Shown piece after piece: positions 8,582 to 18,364 of a DNA stretch of 64,000 nucleotides (positions within the stretch are counted from its first letter, which is position 1; every line of letters begins with the position of its first letter). Origin of the DNA: Hafnia alvei. Lineage in GTDB: Bacteria > Pseudomonadota > Gammaproteobacteria > Enterobacterales > Enterobacteriaceae. The notes beneath the pieces were generated by a model. The model saw only the letters and a list, made by a program, of their open reading frames with translations. It ran no database searches and was not told the DNA's origin. The translations under genes and the position numbers were made by a program. Where the stretch lies: NCBI RefSeq assembly GCF_900095695.1, contig NZ_FMIQ01000055.1, positions 1 to 64,000 of the forward strand, given 5' to 3'.

Positions 8582-10255
8582 ATGAGCAAGACTGCAAATA
8601 GCACGGTGTATAGCGTATCCGACTACCTCCTCGACCGACTTTCACAGGCGGGTATCCAGCACGTGTTCGGCGTTCCCGGAGATTACAATCTGCGTTTTCT
8701 CGATTTTGTTACGGCTCACGCCGATCTTGAATGGGTGGGATGCACCAACGAACTCAACGCCGCCTATGCCGCCGATGGATATGCGCGCTGCGCGCCTGCT
8801 GCTGCGCTGGTTACCACGTTTGGGGTGGGGGAGCTAAGTGCGATTAACGGTACCGCAGGCAGCTATGCTGAATATTTACCGGTTATTCATATTGTGGGGG
8901 CACCGAATAGGCGCTCTCAGCAGAAAGGGGAGTTGCTACACCATACGTTAGGCGATGGTGATTATGGCCATTTCTACCGTATGGCGGCGGAAGTGACCTG
9001 CTCACAGGCCGTATTGACGCCAGAAAATGCGGCGGTAGAAATCGATCGCGTTCTCAGCGACGTGCTCTATCACCGTCGGCCAGGCTACCTTTTATTGCCA
9101 AGCGATGTGTGTGATGAGCCGATTCGTACCGAGCTCTATCCCTTAGCCACGCGACAGGATGAGATCATCGGGCTAAATGAATTTGTTCAGGCGGCACGTG
9201 AGCTACTTAAACCGGTGCGTAAGGTGGCATTATTGGCTGATTTTCTGGCCGATCGTTTTGGTCAAAAACAGGCCGTTCAGCAGTTGGCTGATTTACCCGG
9301 CGTCGCTAGCGCAACGCTGCTGATGGGGAAAGGCGTTCTTGACGAAAGCCAGCCAAACTTTGTTGGCACCTATGCTGGAGGCGCCAGCCAACCCTGCGTA
9401 AAGGCCGCGATTGAAAATGCGGATGCGTTGATAAGCGTGGGAGTGAGGTTAACCGACAGCGTGACGGCGGGCTTCACCCATCAGCTTGCAGTGAATAAAA
9501 CTATCGATATTCAGCCGTTTTCAGCCAGCGTGGCAGGGCGCGTATTTAGTCAATTACCGATGAACGATGCATTAGCTGCGTTGATGGCGCTGGCGCGCGA
9601 GCTATGCGTGGAGTGGCAATCTCCCGATGCTCAGCGTGACAATTTACCTGAAGGTCACGGCAATCAGCTTGATCAACATACGTTTTGGCAGCAGGTACAG
9701 CGATTTTTACGCGCTGGCGATATCGTGATTGCCGATCAGGGAACCTCGAGTTTTGGCTCTGCCACGTTGCGTTTGCCTCAAGACGTTAGCTTTATCGTTC
9801 AGCCACTGTGGGGGTCGATTGGCTACACGTTGCCTGCGGTGTTGGGTGCCCAACTGGCGCAGCCACAGCGCCGCGTAGTGCTGCTGATTGGCGATGGTTC
9901 GGCTCAGCTTACGATTCAAGAATTGGGTACGCTGCTGCGTCACGGGCTAAAACCGGTGATTATTTTAGTCAACAACGATGGCTATACCGTCGAGCGAGCG
10001 ATCCACGGCCCCGAAGAGGTCTACAACGATATTGCCGCATGGAATTGGACTCAAATTCCGGCCGCACTTTCGGTGAACGGCAACGCGGTTACCTACCATG
10101 CCGACAGCGGGCAATCTCTGCAAAAGGCCTTTGACGCAAGCAAAACGCCAAAAGCGCTGACGCTGATTGAAGTTATGCTGCCAAAAATGGATGTGCCTGA
10201 ATATCTGGCGACGCTGAGCAAAGCGATTGCCGAACGTAACGCATCGCATCAATAG
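8582..10255 (+). CDS. ipdC: indolepyruvate/phenylpyruvate decarboxylase
   Basis: 557-residue thiamine-diphosphate enzyme that decarboxylates indole-3-pyruvate or other 2-keto acids to aldehydes. The ATG at 8582 is preceded by GGGAG at good spacing; the longer open frame from 8381 is non-conserved. The N-terminal Glu of the ThDP pyrimidine domain is in CTNELNAAYAADGYAR, the paired His motif in LHHTLGDGDY, and the ThDP/Mg motif GDGSAQLTIQE..NN near 445-475. This pattern fits IpdC of the indole-3-acetate pathway and related phenylpyruvate and pyruvate decarboxylases; exact substrate is inferred. The LysR gene 15 nt downstream points the other way. Confidence 0.88.
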   Translation: MSKTANSTVYSVSDYLLDRLSQAGIQHVFGVPGDYNLRFLDFVTAHADLEWVGCTNELNAAYAADGYARCAPAAALVTTFGVGELSAINGTAGSYAEYLPVIHIVGAPNRRSQQKGELLHHTLGDGDYGHFYRMAAEVTCSQAVLTPENAAVEIDRVLSDVLYHRRPGYLLLPSDVCDEPIRTELYPLATRQDEIIGLNEFVQAARELLKPVRKVALLADFLADRFGQKQAVQQLADLPGVASATLLMGKGVLDESQPNFVGTYAGGASQPCVKAAIENADALISVGVRLTDSVTAGFTHQLAVNKTIDIQPFSASVAGRVFSQLPMNDALAALMALARELCVEWQSPDAQRDNLPEGHGNQLDQHTFWQQVQRFLRAGDIVIADQGTSSFGSATLRLPQDVSFIVQPLWGSIGYTLPAVLGAQLAQPQRRVVLLIGDGSAQLTIQELGTLLRHGLKPVIILVNNDGYTVERAIHGPEEVYNDIAAWNWTQIPAALSVNGNAVTYHADSGQSLQKAFDASKTPKALTLIEVMLPKMDVPEYLATLSKAIAERNASHQ

Positions 10256-10270
10256 TCGGCTGAATAAGTC

Positions 10271-11140
10271 TCAAGCGGGCATATCCAGTAGATAGTCTTT
10301 AATCCAGCTCCCTGCCGGTCCCGGCGGGGAGTTTTTTGACCACACCACGTCGACAGAAATGGATTTTGGCCAGCCGGGCACTGACAGCGGCACCAATTCT
10401 TGTTGATGGCAAAACTCCTCCACCAACGCGCACGGTAGTACGCTCCAGCCAAATCCTTGAACCGCCATGCTCAGCAACAACAAATAGTTAGGTGCAGACC
10501 AAATCAGCCCATGCATTTGGCTTTGATCGCGCTCGAGATAGGTGCTTAAACGCAGTTCGCGCACGGCATTGAGTTCTTCTGGACGAATACGTTCGCGTAG
10601 CGCGAGTGGATGTGACGGGGCGGTATAAATTGCCATCTGGGTTTGTTTGCTTAACCGCGCAACGCCAATATCCGGCGGATAATACTTGCGCGCTTCTATC
10701 AGCCCAATGTGGGCGCGGTTTTTTTGCAGCAGATCGATAACGTCTTCATCTTCGCCAATCAGACATTCAAATTCAGTATCGGGATAGCGCTGGTCGAATT
10801 GTTGTAACAAGGCTTCTAACGCGCTGGGATGGAAGGTGTCGGAAAGCACAAACGTCAGGCGAGGCTCAATGTTATCCATCAAACGCACGGCTAGCTGGTC
10901 TAGGCGCTCGCTGGCGGCCAAAATTTCCTTCACGTGAATCAAAACCCGCTGTCCCTGTTCGGTTAGAACCGGATGACGAGCCGAACGGTCAAACAGCGTT
11001 ACGCCCAAATCATCTTCTAAATTGGCAATCGCGGTGCTGATGGTGGACTGACTTTTATGCAAACGGCGTGCGGCGGCGGAGAATGAACCGGCAGAAACGG
11101 TTTCGACAAAGGCATTGAGTGCTTCGGGAGAGTAACGCAT
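10271..11140 (-). CDS. LysR-family transcriptional regulator
   Basis: 289 residues. N-terminal winged HTH (about 4-62: LNAFVETVSAGSFSAAARRL and SQSTISTAIANLED) and a C-terminal periplasmic-binding-like effector domain. It is divergent from a PACE-family efflux gene 107 nt away, the same architecture as aceR-aceI in Acinetobacter, so that pump is its most likely target. It converges with ipdC and could also be related to it. Effector unknown. Confidence 0.9.
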   Translation of the reverse strand: MRYSPEALNAFVETVSAGSFSAAARRLHKSQSTISTAIANLEDDLGVTLFDRSARHPVLTEQGQRVLIHVKEILAASERLDQLAVRLMDNIEPRLTFVLSDTFHPSALEALLQQFDQRYPDTEFECLIGEDEDVIDLLQKNRAHIGLIEARKYYPPDIGVARLSKQTQMAIYTAPSHPLALRERIRPEELNAVRELRLSTYLERDQSQMHGLIWSAPNYLLLLSMAVQGFGWSVLPCALVEEFCHQQELVPLSVPGWPKSISVDVVWSKNSPPGPAGSWIKDYLLDMPA

Positions 11141-11247
11141 AAAGTATCTATTTTATCGATGGAACCTAATTTTAATATAGCGATAAACCTGAGGATAATC
11201 ACCTTCTCTGACATGACTCAGAGGATTAATTTGAGGTTTTATTCCGT

Positions 11248-11700
11248 ATGCAACGTAAATCTTTGATGGAACGCGTGTTCCACGCCGTCACTTTTGAGGC
11301 CATTGCGACTCTTATCTGTGCGCCCGTTGGCGCGTATTTGATGCAGCGCTCAGTATGGGAGATGGGCGGCCTGACGATTATTCTGGCTACCGCTGCGATG
11401 ATCTGGAATATCATCTATAACGCGATATTCGATCGCTTATGGCCGGTAAGTCGGGTGGTGCGTAATGTAAAAGTCCGTATTTTCCACGCGCTTGGCTTTG
11501 AGTGCGGGTTTATCGTTATCGGCGTTAATATTGCCGCGTATGTGTTAGGCATCTCGATGCTACAGGCGTTTATATTGGAATTGGGTATCATCCTGTTCTT
11601 CCTGCCATACACCATGGTTTATAACTGGGTGTATGACACGCTGCGTGAGCGCATTGTTGCACGTCGTGCGGCTCGTAATATGGCGTCAACCCTACGCTAA
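11248..11700 (+). CDS. PACE-family multidrug/chlorhexidine efflux pump
   Basis: 150 residues, four hydrophobic segments, two tandem bacterial transmembrane pair domains. Each repeat keeps the family motifs: RVFHAVTFEA and WNIIYNAIFD in the first half, RIFHALGFEC and YNWVYD in the second. PACE proteins (AceI-like) export biocides such as chlorhexidine; the physiological substrate of AceI is reported to be a short-chain diamine. The LysR gene next door is divergent and probably controls it (inference). Confidence 0.9.
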   Translation: MQRKSLMERVFHAVTFEAIATLICAPVGAYLMQRSVWEMGGLTIILATAAMIWNIIYNAIFDRLWPVSRVVRNVKVRIFHALGFECGFIVIGVNIAAYVLGISMLQAFILELGIILFFLPYTMVYNWVYDTLRERIVARRAARNMASTLR

Positions 11701-11772
11701 TGCTGTACTCATTCTGCCCGCCTGCGTTATGTTAACTCCTATAGAGAATAGCGGGTTAACAGGAGCAACAGC

Positions 11773-12477
11773 ATGAAAACACTAGGCTTACTTGGCGGAA
11801 TGAGTTGGGAATCCACGGTTCCTTACTATCGAATTATCAACGAGACCGTAAAAAACCAGCTGGGTGGGCTCCATTCCGCTCGGCTGGTTTTATACAGCGT
11901 CGATTTTGCCGAAGTTGAACATTTACAGATGCAGGGCGAATGGCAGAAGGCCGGTGAGCTTTTGGCAGACGCTGCGCAACGTCTACACGCTGCGGGTGCA
12001 GAGGGCATCGTGGTGTGCACCAACACCATGCACAAAGTGGCCGAGCAGATCCAATCACGCAGCGGTTTGCCATTGTTACATATTGCCGATGCTACCGCGG
12101 CACGCATTCAGGCTAAAGGCTTAACGCGTATTGGCCTATTAGGCACGCGTTTCACGATGGAACAAGATTTCTACCGTGGCCGACTCACCGACGCCTTTGG
12201 CATTGAAGTCATCGTTCCCAACGAATCTGACCGCGAAATTATCCACCGCATTATTTATCAGGAACTGTGCTTAGGACAAATCCGTCCTGAATCACGCCAA
12301 CAATACCGCGAGATTATGCTGCGTTTAGCTGAACAAGGTGCGCAGGGCATTATTTTGGGATGCACCGAAATTGCATTGCTGGTCGACCAAACCGATGCTG
12401 ACGTTCCCCTGTTTGATACCGCGCAGATTCATGCTGAATATGCTGCGCACTGGGCGTTAGGTAACGAAGACGTTTAA
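11773..12477 (+). CDS. racD: aspartate/glutamate racemase family (YgeA-like)
   Basis: 234 residues, start MKTLGLLGGMSWEST preceded by ACAGGAG. The two catalytic cysteines lie in VVCTNTMH (about residue 82) and ILGCTEIALL (about 197), as in PLP-independent Asp/Glu racemases. E. coli YgeA has similar length and shows broad amino-acid racemase activity, so the substrate here is uncertain. It lies between the PACE gene and glk without an obvious operon link. Confidence 0.88.
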   Translation: MKTLGLLGGMSWESTVPYYRIINETVKNQLGGLHSARLVLYSVDFAEVEHLQMQGEWQKAGELLADAAQRLHAAGAEGIVVCTNTMHKVAEQIQSRSGLPLLHIADATAARIQAKGLTRIGLLGTRFTMEQDFYRGRLTDAFGIEVIVPNESDREIIHRIIYQELCLGQIRPESRQQYREIMLRLAEQGAQGIILGCTEIALLVDQTDADVPLFDTAQIHAEYAAHWALGNEDV

Positions 12478-12506
12478 GCGTAGAACGGGTGCAAACAGCG
12501 CCTTGC

Positions 12507-12532
12507 TGAAACGATTTTTGTGATCGGTTTCA
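12507..12532. promoter_or_regulatory. candidate Cra (FruR) sites upstream of glk
   Basis: TGAAACGATTTT (12507-12518) fits the Cra consensus TGAAWCGWTT. Directly after it TGATCGGTTTCA (12521-12532) reads TGAAACCGATCA on the other strand. E. coli glk is a known Cra target, which supports the call. Confidence 0.55.
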
Positions 12533-12643
12533 CTATTGCGTGCCGTAGTGCGGAGTGCCCGTTGTGGGGGCTGATGCGGCTGTGTTTAGATACGGCCAGT
12601 CTTTTTTCAGTGGTTCAGGCAGTATTTTTTTGGAGATAGCAGT

Positions 12644-13609
12644 ATGACAACGCACGCACTGGTCGGGGATGTGGGGGGAACTAACGCGCGATTGGCTCTT
12701 TGCTCGCTGGAGAACGGTGAAATCTCGCAGGCAAAGACCTATTCAGGGCTGGAGTTTGACAGTTTAGAAGCCACTATTCGTACTTATCTGCAAGAGCATA
12801 ATGTTTCCGTCAAAGAAGCCTGTATTGCCATCGCCTGCCCCGTGACAGAAGACTGGGTGGCGATGACCAACCACACGTGGGCGTTCTCTATTGCTGAGAT
12901 GAAAAAAAATCTGGCGCTGGAAAAGCTGGAAGTGATTAATGATTTCACGGCGGTTTCCATGGCGGTTCCTATGCTCAAGCCTGAGCATCTGATGCAGTTT
13001 GGCGGCAAAGCACCGCTGAAGGATAAGCCGATTGCTATCTACGGTGCCGGCACGGGGTTAGGCGTAGCGCATCTTATTCATGCCGCCGATCGCTGGATCA
13101 GCCTACCGGGCGAAGGCGGGCACGTCGATTTTGCCGCTAACAGTGAAGAAGAAGATCTGATCCTTGAAGTGTTGCGTCCAGAGCTGGGGCACGTTTCCGC
13201 CGAGCGTATTTTATCGGGTCCGGGATTGGTTAACCTTTATCACGCCATTGTGAAATCGGATAATCGTCTGCCGGAAAACCTTGCGCCTAAAGACGTTACC
13301 GAGCGGGCACTGGCGGATTCTTGCACCGATTGCCGCCGTGCGCTCTCGCTGTTTTGCGTCATTATGGGGCGCTTTGGCGGCAACTTGGCGTTAAATATGG
13401 CAACCTTCGGCGGCGTGTATATTGCGGGTGGGATTGTGCCTCGTTTTCTTGAGTTCTTTAAGGCGTCAGGGTTTCGTGCGGCGTTTGAAGATAAAGGGCG
13501 CTTTAAGGACTATGTACATGATATTCCAGTTTATCTTATCGTGCATGACTTCCCAGGATTGCTGGGCGCGGGCGCGCATCTGCGTCAAGAATTAGGGATG
13601 AAAATCTAG
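12644..13609 (+). CDS. glk: glucokinase
   Basis: 321 residues, the same length as E. coli Glk. It phosphorylates cytoplasmic glucose with ATP. The phosphate-binding motif [14 protein letters not shown] (residues 6-19), the catalytic NDFTA segment (about 100), [10 protein letters not shown] and [10 protein letters not shown] are all intact. The ribosome site GGAGA precedes the ATG. Cra-like sites lie in the 165-bp upstream region. Confidence 0.97.
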   Translation: MTTHALVGDVGGTNARLALCSLENGEISQAKTYSGLEFDSLEATIRTYLQEHNVSVKEACIAIACPVTEDWVAMTNHTWAFSIAEMKKNLALEKLEVINDFTAVSMAVPMLKPEHLMQFGGKAPLKDKPIAIYGAGTGLGVAHLIHAADRWISLPGEGGHVDFAANSEEEDLILEVLRPELGHVSAERILSGPGLVNLYHAIVKSDNRLPENLAPKDVTERALADSCTDCRRALSLFCVIMGRFGGNLALNMATFGGVYIAGGIVPRFLEFFKASGFRAAFEDKGRFKDYVHDIPVYLIVHDFPGLLGAGAHLRQELGMKI

Positions 13610-13643
13610 CTAGATTCCCAAAGCTCACTGAAAATAAAAAACT

Positions 13644-13677
13644 AAAAGCCTGCGCAGGAGACTGAGCAGGCTTTTTT
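13644..13677 (+). terminator. glk terminator
   Basis: AAAAGCCTGC pairs with GCAGGCTTTT, followed by T. A-rich flanks suggest it may also serve the convergent HdeA-like gene. Confidence 0.85.
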
Positions 13678-13697
13678 GTGAGCATCAGCAAAATGCA

Positions 13698-14123
13698 TTA
13701 AAAATGTTTTTTGACGTATTGCTCCATTTTACTCTTCAAATCAATAAGCTTGGTTGCTGGTGCCTTATTACACTCTTCAATTACCATCGGAGTGACAAAC
13801 TCGTCAACCTGTTGCTCATCAACGTAATCGCCGCCTTTATAGTGGGTATCTAAATTGCTTACCCAAAATACAACCGGTGTTTGTGCCTGTGTATCAAGCG
13901 CCAAAAAATCTTCACAGGACATGTGAATGGGTGTGGTTTTAGATTCTTTGGATTTTGAACCGGTGGCGTTGGTTGTTGCGGCCGGAGCGTCTAACGTTAA
14001 GACTGCGTTGTTCTGCGCATTATTGCTTTGTGAATCACTGTTTTGAACCGATGCTGCGTAGGTGCAGGTGGTTGCCAGAAGCGTGGTTAAAAGCGCTATT
14101 GAAAAGGTTTTGTAATTCATCAT
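13698..14123 (-). CDS. HdeA/HdeB-family periplasmic acid-stress chaperone
   Basis: 141 residues from the ATG at 14123 (a second ATG follows directly); the frame open to 14228 adds 35 non-signal residues. A signal peptide ending near TCTYAA is followed by about 55 residues rich in Ser, Asn, Thr and Ala, then an HdeA-like domain. That domain has its two cysteines in MSCEDFLALD and EECNKAP, matching the disulphide pair of HdeA, plus the family segment TPVVFWV. HdeA proteins unfold at low pH and hold clients in the periplasm. The long linker before the domain is unusual: HdeA is about 110 residues. Confidence 0.75.
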   Translation of the reverse strand: MMNYKTFSIALLTTLLATTCTYAASVQNSDSQSNNAQNNAVLTLDAPAATTNATGSKSKESKTTPIHMSCEDFLALDTQAQTPVVFWVSNLDTHYKGGDYVDEQQVDEFVTPMVIEECNKAPATKLIDLKSKMEQYVKKHF

Positions 14124-14342
14124 CGCTATTCTCTCTTCGATCCAACAGAGCAAACCGCTCATAAATACATCATAAAAGTGCCATTTCCGTTGATATCTGT
14201 CATAACGAGCGGAAGTGTTTTGTAACACAAATAGTATATAGCACTTTGTGAAATGTTATATTTAGATATTAGCTCTATAAATATAGTTTTTTGGTCTGTT
14301 TGCTATGTGCTGATTAGTGCTTTTAACATGAGTTCGGTCGAC

Positions 14343-14367
14343 AATGGATCTCGTGATGAGATCCATT
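14343..14367. repeat. perfect inverted repeat downstream of ypdB
   Basis: Ten-bp arms AATGGATCTC / GAGATCCATT with a 5-nt loop. No clear U-run on either strand, so it is a weak terminator candidate for ypdB or an RNA-stabilising stem. Confidence 0.5.
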
Positions 14368-14409
14368 GGTAGGGCGATTGACGAAAAATAGACTTGATTC
14401 TATTCGATG

Positions 14410-15144
14410 CTATAACCGCATGAGTTGGCGGAATGCTTTTATTTTTCCACGGCTTACTGGAACTTCAAACTCAAGATCGGTGAGGCGCAGTACGTAGGTG
14501 TTGTTAAACCACGGTACGATCTCTCGGATTTTAGACAGATTGACGCAGTACGAACGATGACAGCGGAAAAACTTCTCTTCAGGCAATCGGTTACAGAATT
14601 CAGTAATGTTCATAGGCATCACAAACTCTTCGCGGCGGGTATAGACTCGGGTGACCTTTTCATCCGCCGCGGCATAATAAATATCGTTGCACTCGGTGAC
14701 GATGATGCGTTCGTCTTTTATCAGGTTAATGGTTTTAGGGGCCGGTCGCGCTACGGTGTTGTTGTTGGTTAACTCCTGCTCGCGCTGGTGGCTGGCCTCT
14801 AGTTTTTGCAACATGGTGATGATGCGTGACTCGTGATAGGGCTTAAGAATGTAATCAAAAGCCTCTAGCTCGAAGGCTTCTACCGCATGTTCTTTATAAG
14901 CGGTGATAAAAATAATCTGCGGCTTACGAGCGAATTTGCTGAGATTTTGTGCCAGCAGAACGCCGTCCAACGAAGGGATATTGATGTCGAGAAAAATAGC
15001 GTCCACTTCGTTATGCTGTAGGTATTTCAGCACATCCAGACCATCATCGAAGGTGCCCACAATCTGAATTTTGCTGTGAGTTCGGATCAGGTAGCTTAAC
15101 TCTTCCTGCGCTAAAAACTCGTCTTCTACAATAATCGCTTTCAT
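14410..15144 (-). CDS. ypdB: LytTR response regulator YpdB
   Basis: 244 residues, as in E. coli. Receiver domain (1-120) with the phospho-acceptor Asp in [10 protein letters not shown] (about residue 53), then a LytTR DNA-binding domain (about 140-240, [10 protein letters not shown]). It overlaps ypdA by 4 nt. In E. coli the YpdAB system responds to extracellular pyruvate and activates the transporter gene yhjX; that gene is not in this window. Confidence 0.95.
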   Translation of the reverse strand: MKAIIVEDEFLAQEELSYLIRTHSKIQIVGTFDDGLDVLKYLQHNEVDAIFLDINIPSLDGVLLAQNLSKFARKPQIIFITAYKEHAVEAFELEAFDYILKPYHESRIITMLQKLEASHQREQELTNNNTVARPAPKTINLIKDERIIVTECNDIYYAAADEKVTRVYTRREEFVMPMNITEFCNRLPEEKFFRCHRSYCVNLSKIREIVPWFNNTYVLRLTDLEFEVPVSRGKIKAFRQLMRL

Positions 15145-16850
15145 AGCGTATTAACCTCCTTGGGTTCTCGCACCGTGAGTTCGTTGTGCGTAGGAACGCT
15201 TGGGGTAATGTAAAAATAGATCTCGGTGCCGGGTTCAAGGCGGCGGATATGCAGACCATCGCCATACAGCAGCTTGACGCGCTGATGTACGTTGAGCAGG
15301 CCAATTTTATTATTTGGCATATCGCCGTGCGTCACCCGATCAATGGTTTCTTGGCTGATCCCGTTGCCGGTGTCTTTGATAGAGATCCTTATTCGGTTAT
15401 CTTTCTTTTTAACCGCAATCGCTACCACGCCCTTGCCGCGACACGGCTGGATCCCGTGCACGATTGCGTTTTCAACTAACGGCTGAATAAGCAGGCTAGG
15501 AATAGTTAAATCGACGTCGTCGATGTCAAAAATAACCGTCAACTTACTGCCGAAACGCGCTTTTTCAATCGCCACATAATCCTGGATTTGGTGTAGCTCG
15601 CGCTTAATATCGATGTGCTCATCGTTGAGTTCTAGATTAAAGCGCAGATAGCTAGCCAAATTAATGATCAGCTGGCGCGCGGTATCTGGATTGGTGCGAA
15701 TAGAGGAGGAAATCGCGTTGAGCGCATTAAAGAGGAAATGAGGGTTAATCTTGCTTTGCAGCGCGCGTAGTTCGGCTTTGTCTGCCATTTCGCGCAGCTG
15801 TTCAATGCGCGAAACTTCAATTTGCGTCGAGATAATCTGCGATAGGCCGACGGCCATCACCTTCAATGAATAGGTGATTTTGTGCGCGTGGCAGTAATAG
15901 ATTTTTAGCGTACCGGTGACTTCGCCTTTTTCGCGCAGCGGGATGATAATTTGCGAATGGATCTGCGGCGTGCGATGAGCTTCATCGTTGTTATTTACCG
16001 TGATGTCACCGCGCTGAATCGTTTGGCGAGTGACATCGCTAATCAGCTCTTCGCCGATATTGTATTGATCTTCGCCCACGCCGACGTAGGCGAGAATATT
16101 TTCGGTGTTGGTGATGGCCACGGCATCGGCGTTGATATCTTCGCGGATGATCCGGCAAATAGTCATCAGCGACTCACTATTGATATTGCGGAAGTACGGC
16201 AGCGTTTTGTTGGCGATATCGAGAGCCAGTTTCGCCTGACGAGCCGCAATAACCTCTTTTTCATCTTCAACGCTTTGTACCAACAGCACGATCAAACCGA
16301 TGCAGCCCGCGCCGAGGATCATCGGTAAACCGATGTGTTCAACGATATCGATCCCTAGTGGTTTAGAGTCGATAAAGACGATAATCAACACCATCGTCAG
16401 GCTTTCGCACAACATGCCCGCTAAGATACCCGCGCTCCAGCGTTTTTCTTTCGCCACGCGCTGATGGATCCACGCTGAAATAATCCCAGCAATAATGCTG
16501 CTGATTAAACATGGGATCGCGGTGACGCCATCCATATCGATCAAATAGCGATGTACGCCCGCGATGAGGCCGGTGGTGATCCCCACCCAAGGGCCAAAAA
16601 GTATCCCACCGGAAATAACCGCGATAATGCGTACGTTGATTAACGCCCCTTCAACGCTGATACCGTTATAGGTACTAAATAGGGCGAAGATGGTAAAAAT
16701 CGCGGTGACGGCGGCGAGTTCAACCCGCGTATGCTGCTCTTTTTGCAGCAGTTGGCGGAACAGGCGAATGCGTGTCAGAAAAAAGATGCAGATCAGCATC
16801 AGAGCGGCGCGTTCAAACACCGCTAGCAGCATATTGAAGTTTTCTTGCAA
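15141..16850 (-). CDS. ypdA: pyruvate-sensing histidine kinase YpdA
   Basis: 569 residues, close to E. coli YpdA (565). Order: 5TM-5TMR-LYT membrane sensor (about 1-200, [19 protein letters not shown]), GAF domain (about 225-345), His_kinase domain with phospho-His in [16 protein letters not shown] (about 365-380), HATPase (about 455-550, [17 protein letters not shown]). It pairs with YpdB through a 4-nt overlap, so the two are probably translated in a coupled way. Confidence 0.95.
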   Translation of the reverse strand: MQENFNMLLAVFERAALMLICIFFLTRIRLFRQLLQKEQHTRVELAAVTAIFTIFALFSTYNGISVEGALINVRIIAVISGGILFGPWVGITTGLIAGVHRYLIDMDGVTAIPCLISSIIAGIISAWIHQRVAKEKRWSAGILAGMLCESLTMVLIIVFIDSKPLGIDIVEHIGLPMILGAGCIGLIVLLVQSVEDEKEVIAARQAKLALDIANKTLPYFRNINSESLMTICRIIREDINADAVAITNTENILAYVGVGEDQYNIGEELISDVTRQTIQRGDITVNNNDEAHRTPQIHSQIIIPLREKGEVTGTLKIYYCHAHKITYSLKVMAVGLSQIISTQIEVSRIEQLREMADKAELRALQSKINPHFLFNALNAISSSIRTNPDTARQLIINLASYLRFNLELNDEHIDIKRELHQIQDYVAIEKARFGSKLTVIFDIDDVDLTIPSLLIQPLVENAIVHGIQPCRGKGVVAIAVKKKDNRIRISIKDTGNGISQETIDRVTHGDMPNNKIGLLNVHQRVKLLYGDGLHIRRLEPGTEIYFYITPSVPTHNELTVREPKEVNTL

Positions 16851-16971
16851 AATATTATAAACCGAATAATTCAGGGTATTGATGTATGGCGATTATAGCC
16901 ATAAAGCCCACGTGATGATAATCAACCTGGGCGGTGATACCGATTACCGTAATGAGAAGCGGGGAGGGCGC

Positions 16972-17018
16972 TCGCCTATAGGCGAAAATCAATCTATCGC
17001 AGATGCGCTCTGCGATAG
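16972..17018 (-). terminator. hairpins downstream of msyB
   Basis: CTATCGCAGA / TCTGCGATAG (16994-17003 and 17009-17018), a 10-bp stem with loop TGCGC, likely terminates msyB leftward; ATTGATTTT follows on that strand. A perfect 14-bp palindrome TCGCCTATAGGCGA (16972-16985) lies next to it. Confidence 0.55.
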
Positions 17019-17051
17019 CGGGGGAACTGTTTTGTCGATAGCAAAGCGGGG

Positions 17052-17426
17052 TTAATTTTGCTCTTCCCACTCGTCTGAGGCGGTTTCACCTTCTTCGGTG
17101 TCTAACGGCGGTTCGTACTGGAAGTCGTCTTCATCCCATTCGTAGAGCGTATTCTCAGTAATCCACTCTTCACGAATCTCTACTTCATCATAGTCATTAT
17201 CAAAAATGGCCTGAGCCGCTTCGCCGTTAAAGAGCGGCACTCCATCTCCGCCTTCATCTTCGGTGGCGTGGAATTCAGCTAGCCACATGATTTCACCGTC
17301 TTGCATGACATATTTTTGCAAATTGAGCTGTGCGACCTGGGAGGCGTCATCGCTGTTTTCGTGATCGGCTAAATAGGCTTCGCGGGCGGCGTCGATAGCT
17401 TCATCTAAGGTTAGATACATGTCCAT
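17052..17426 (-). CDS. msyB: acidic protein MsyB
   Basis: 124 residues, equal to E. coli MsyB, with the same start (MDMYLTLDEAIDAAREAYLAD) and the tail YEPPLDTEEGETASDEW. Strongly acidic and cytoplasmic. E. coli msyB was found as a multicopy suppressor of secretion mutants; the molecular role is unknown. In E. coli it lies just downstream of the opgGH operon. Here it is close to opgGH but upstream and in opposite orientation, a local rearrangement. Confidence 0.93.
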   Translation of the reverse strand: MDMYLTLDEAIDAAREAYLADHENSDDASQVAQLNLQKYVMQDGEIMWLAEFHATEDEGGDGVPLFNGEAAQAIFDNDYDEVEIREEWITENTLYEWDEDDFQYEPPLDTEEGETASDEWEEQN

Positions 17427-17606
17427 GATGTTTCTCGCTATTGGTGGTGGTTATGAAGTTTGAGTTCAAATATCAATTGTTGATAATTTCTGCAAAGGTG
17501 CAAGAAAACGGCAAGATTTTTTTGTGCACCCTGTTGGCAAGATATGTGCTCAATCATGACTTTGACTTCTCTGGCTGCTATGGTTCAAGCCTCTTTTACA
17601 GAAAAA

Positions 17607-17951
17607 ATGATGACTAAAATGAAAGTTGTATTCCATGTTTCAGAATCAACGCACTGCATTCCAGCGTTTAACAGCGCAACGAATCTGTTGAAAGCGCGCA
17701 ACGGCAAATATACCGATATTCATATTGTGTTTACCGGTTCAGCCATCAGCACGTTGATTGCTGACAGTGATGAGTCGCCAAATTGGGAGACGTTGCAGCA
17801 GGCCAACGTTATTTTACTGGCCTGCGAGAATGCGATGCGGGCGAATAGCATCACACTGGACCGGTTACTGATGGGGGTGAACTCAGTTTCTGCAGGAATA
17901 TTGGCGCTGGTGGAACATCAGCAAGAAGGTTATTTTTACATCAAACCTTAG
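17607..17951 (+). CDS. DsrE/DsrF-like family protein
   Basis: About 114 residues if it starts at the ATG at 17607; other ATGs at 17544 (as GTG-type longer frame), 17556 and 17619 are possible and no strong ribosome site decides. The core MKVVFHVSESTHCIPAFNSATNLL.. and ILLACENAMRANSI resembles the DsrE-like fold of sulphur-relay and small-ligand proteins. A Cys occurs in the segment LLACENAM, where this family often carries one. No partner genes for sulphur relay are adjacent. Function unknown. Confidence 0.65.
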   Translation: MMTKMKVVFHVSESTHCIPAFNSATNLLKARNGKYTDIHIVFTGSAISTLIADSDESPNWETLQQANVILLACENAMRANSITLDRLLMGVNSVSAGILALVEHQQEGYFYIKP

Positions 17952-18364
17952 CGGATACTTCTATTCGGCGACGCGGATAAACGTTACGTCACTTAAGCAA
18001 TCGTGTTTATATCGCTTTTACTTTCTTAATTAATGAATTGGTCAATCAGAATTGTGGATAAAAAAGCAGCTTTTTTCTATTAATGGCGGCGCTATGGCTG
18101 GCTGGTCTAAATTTATTCAGTGAAATTTTTATCTTGCACAATCAAGCCTTTATTAGGGATCTTCCTAAAAAACACTTAATGTAACATTTTGATTTTAAAT
18201 GCTAATTTAATTCTGATTGACGTTGGGTATAATTAAATTCAATCCTATTGGGTTGCAACCCTTATTAGGTTGTTGTCGACGGGGTGAGTAATCAATTACT
18301 ATGCTTCCAACAAACCAATTTATTACTGAGTTCTTCGTTTCGTAGAGCACCATCAGGGGGGTAT
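17952..18364. other. intergenic region upstream of opgG
   Basis: 413 bp, AT-rich in its first 250 bp, no convincing gene. It contains the perfect 12-bp palindrome GGGTTGCAACCC (18250-18261), set inside a longer imperfect inverted repeat (CCTATT..TTAGG), about 100 bp before the chosen opgG start. It presumably holds the osmotically regulated opgGH promoter; I could not assign -10 and -35 boxes. Confidence 0.5.
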
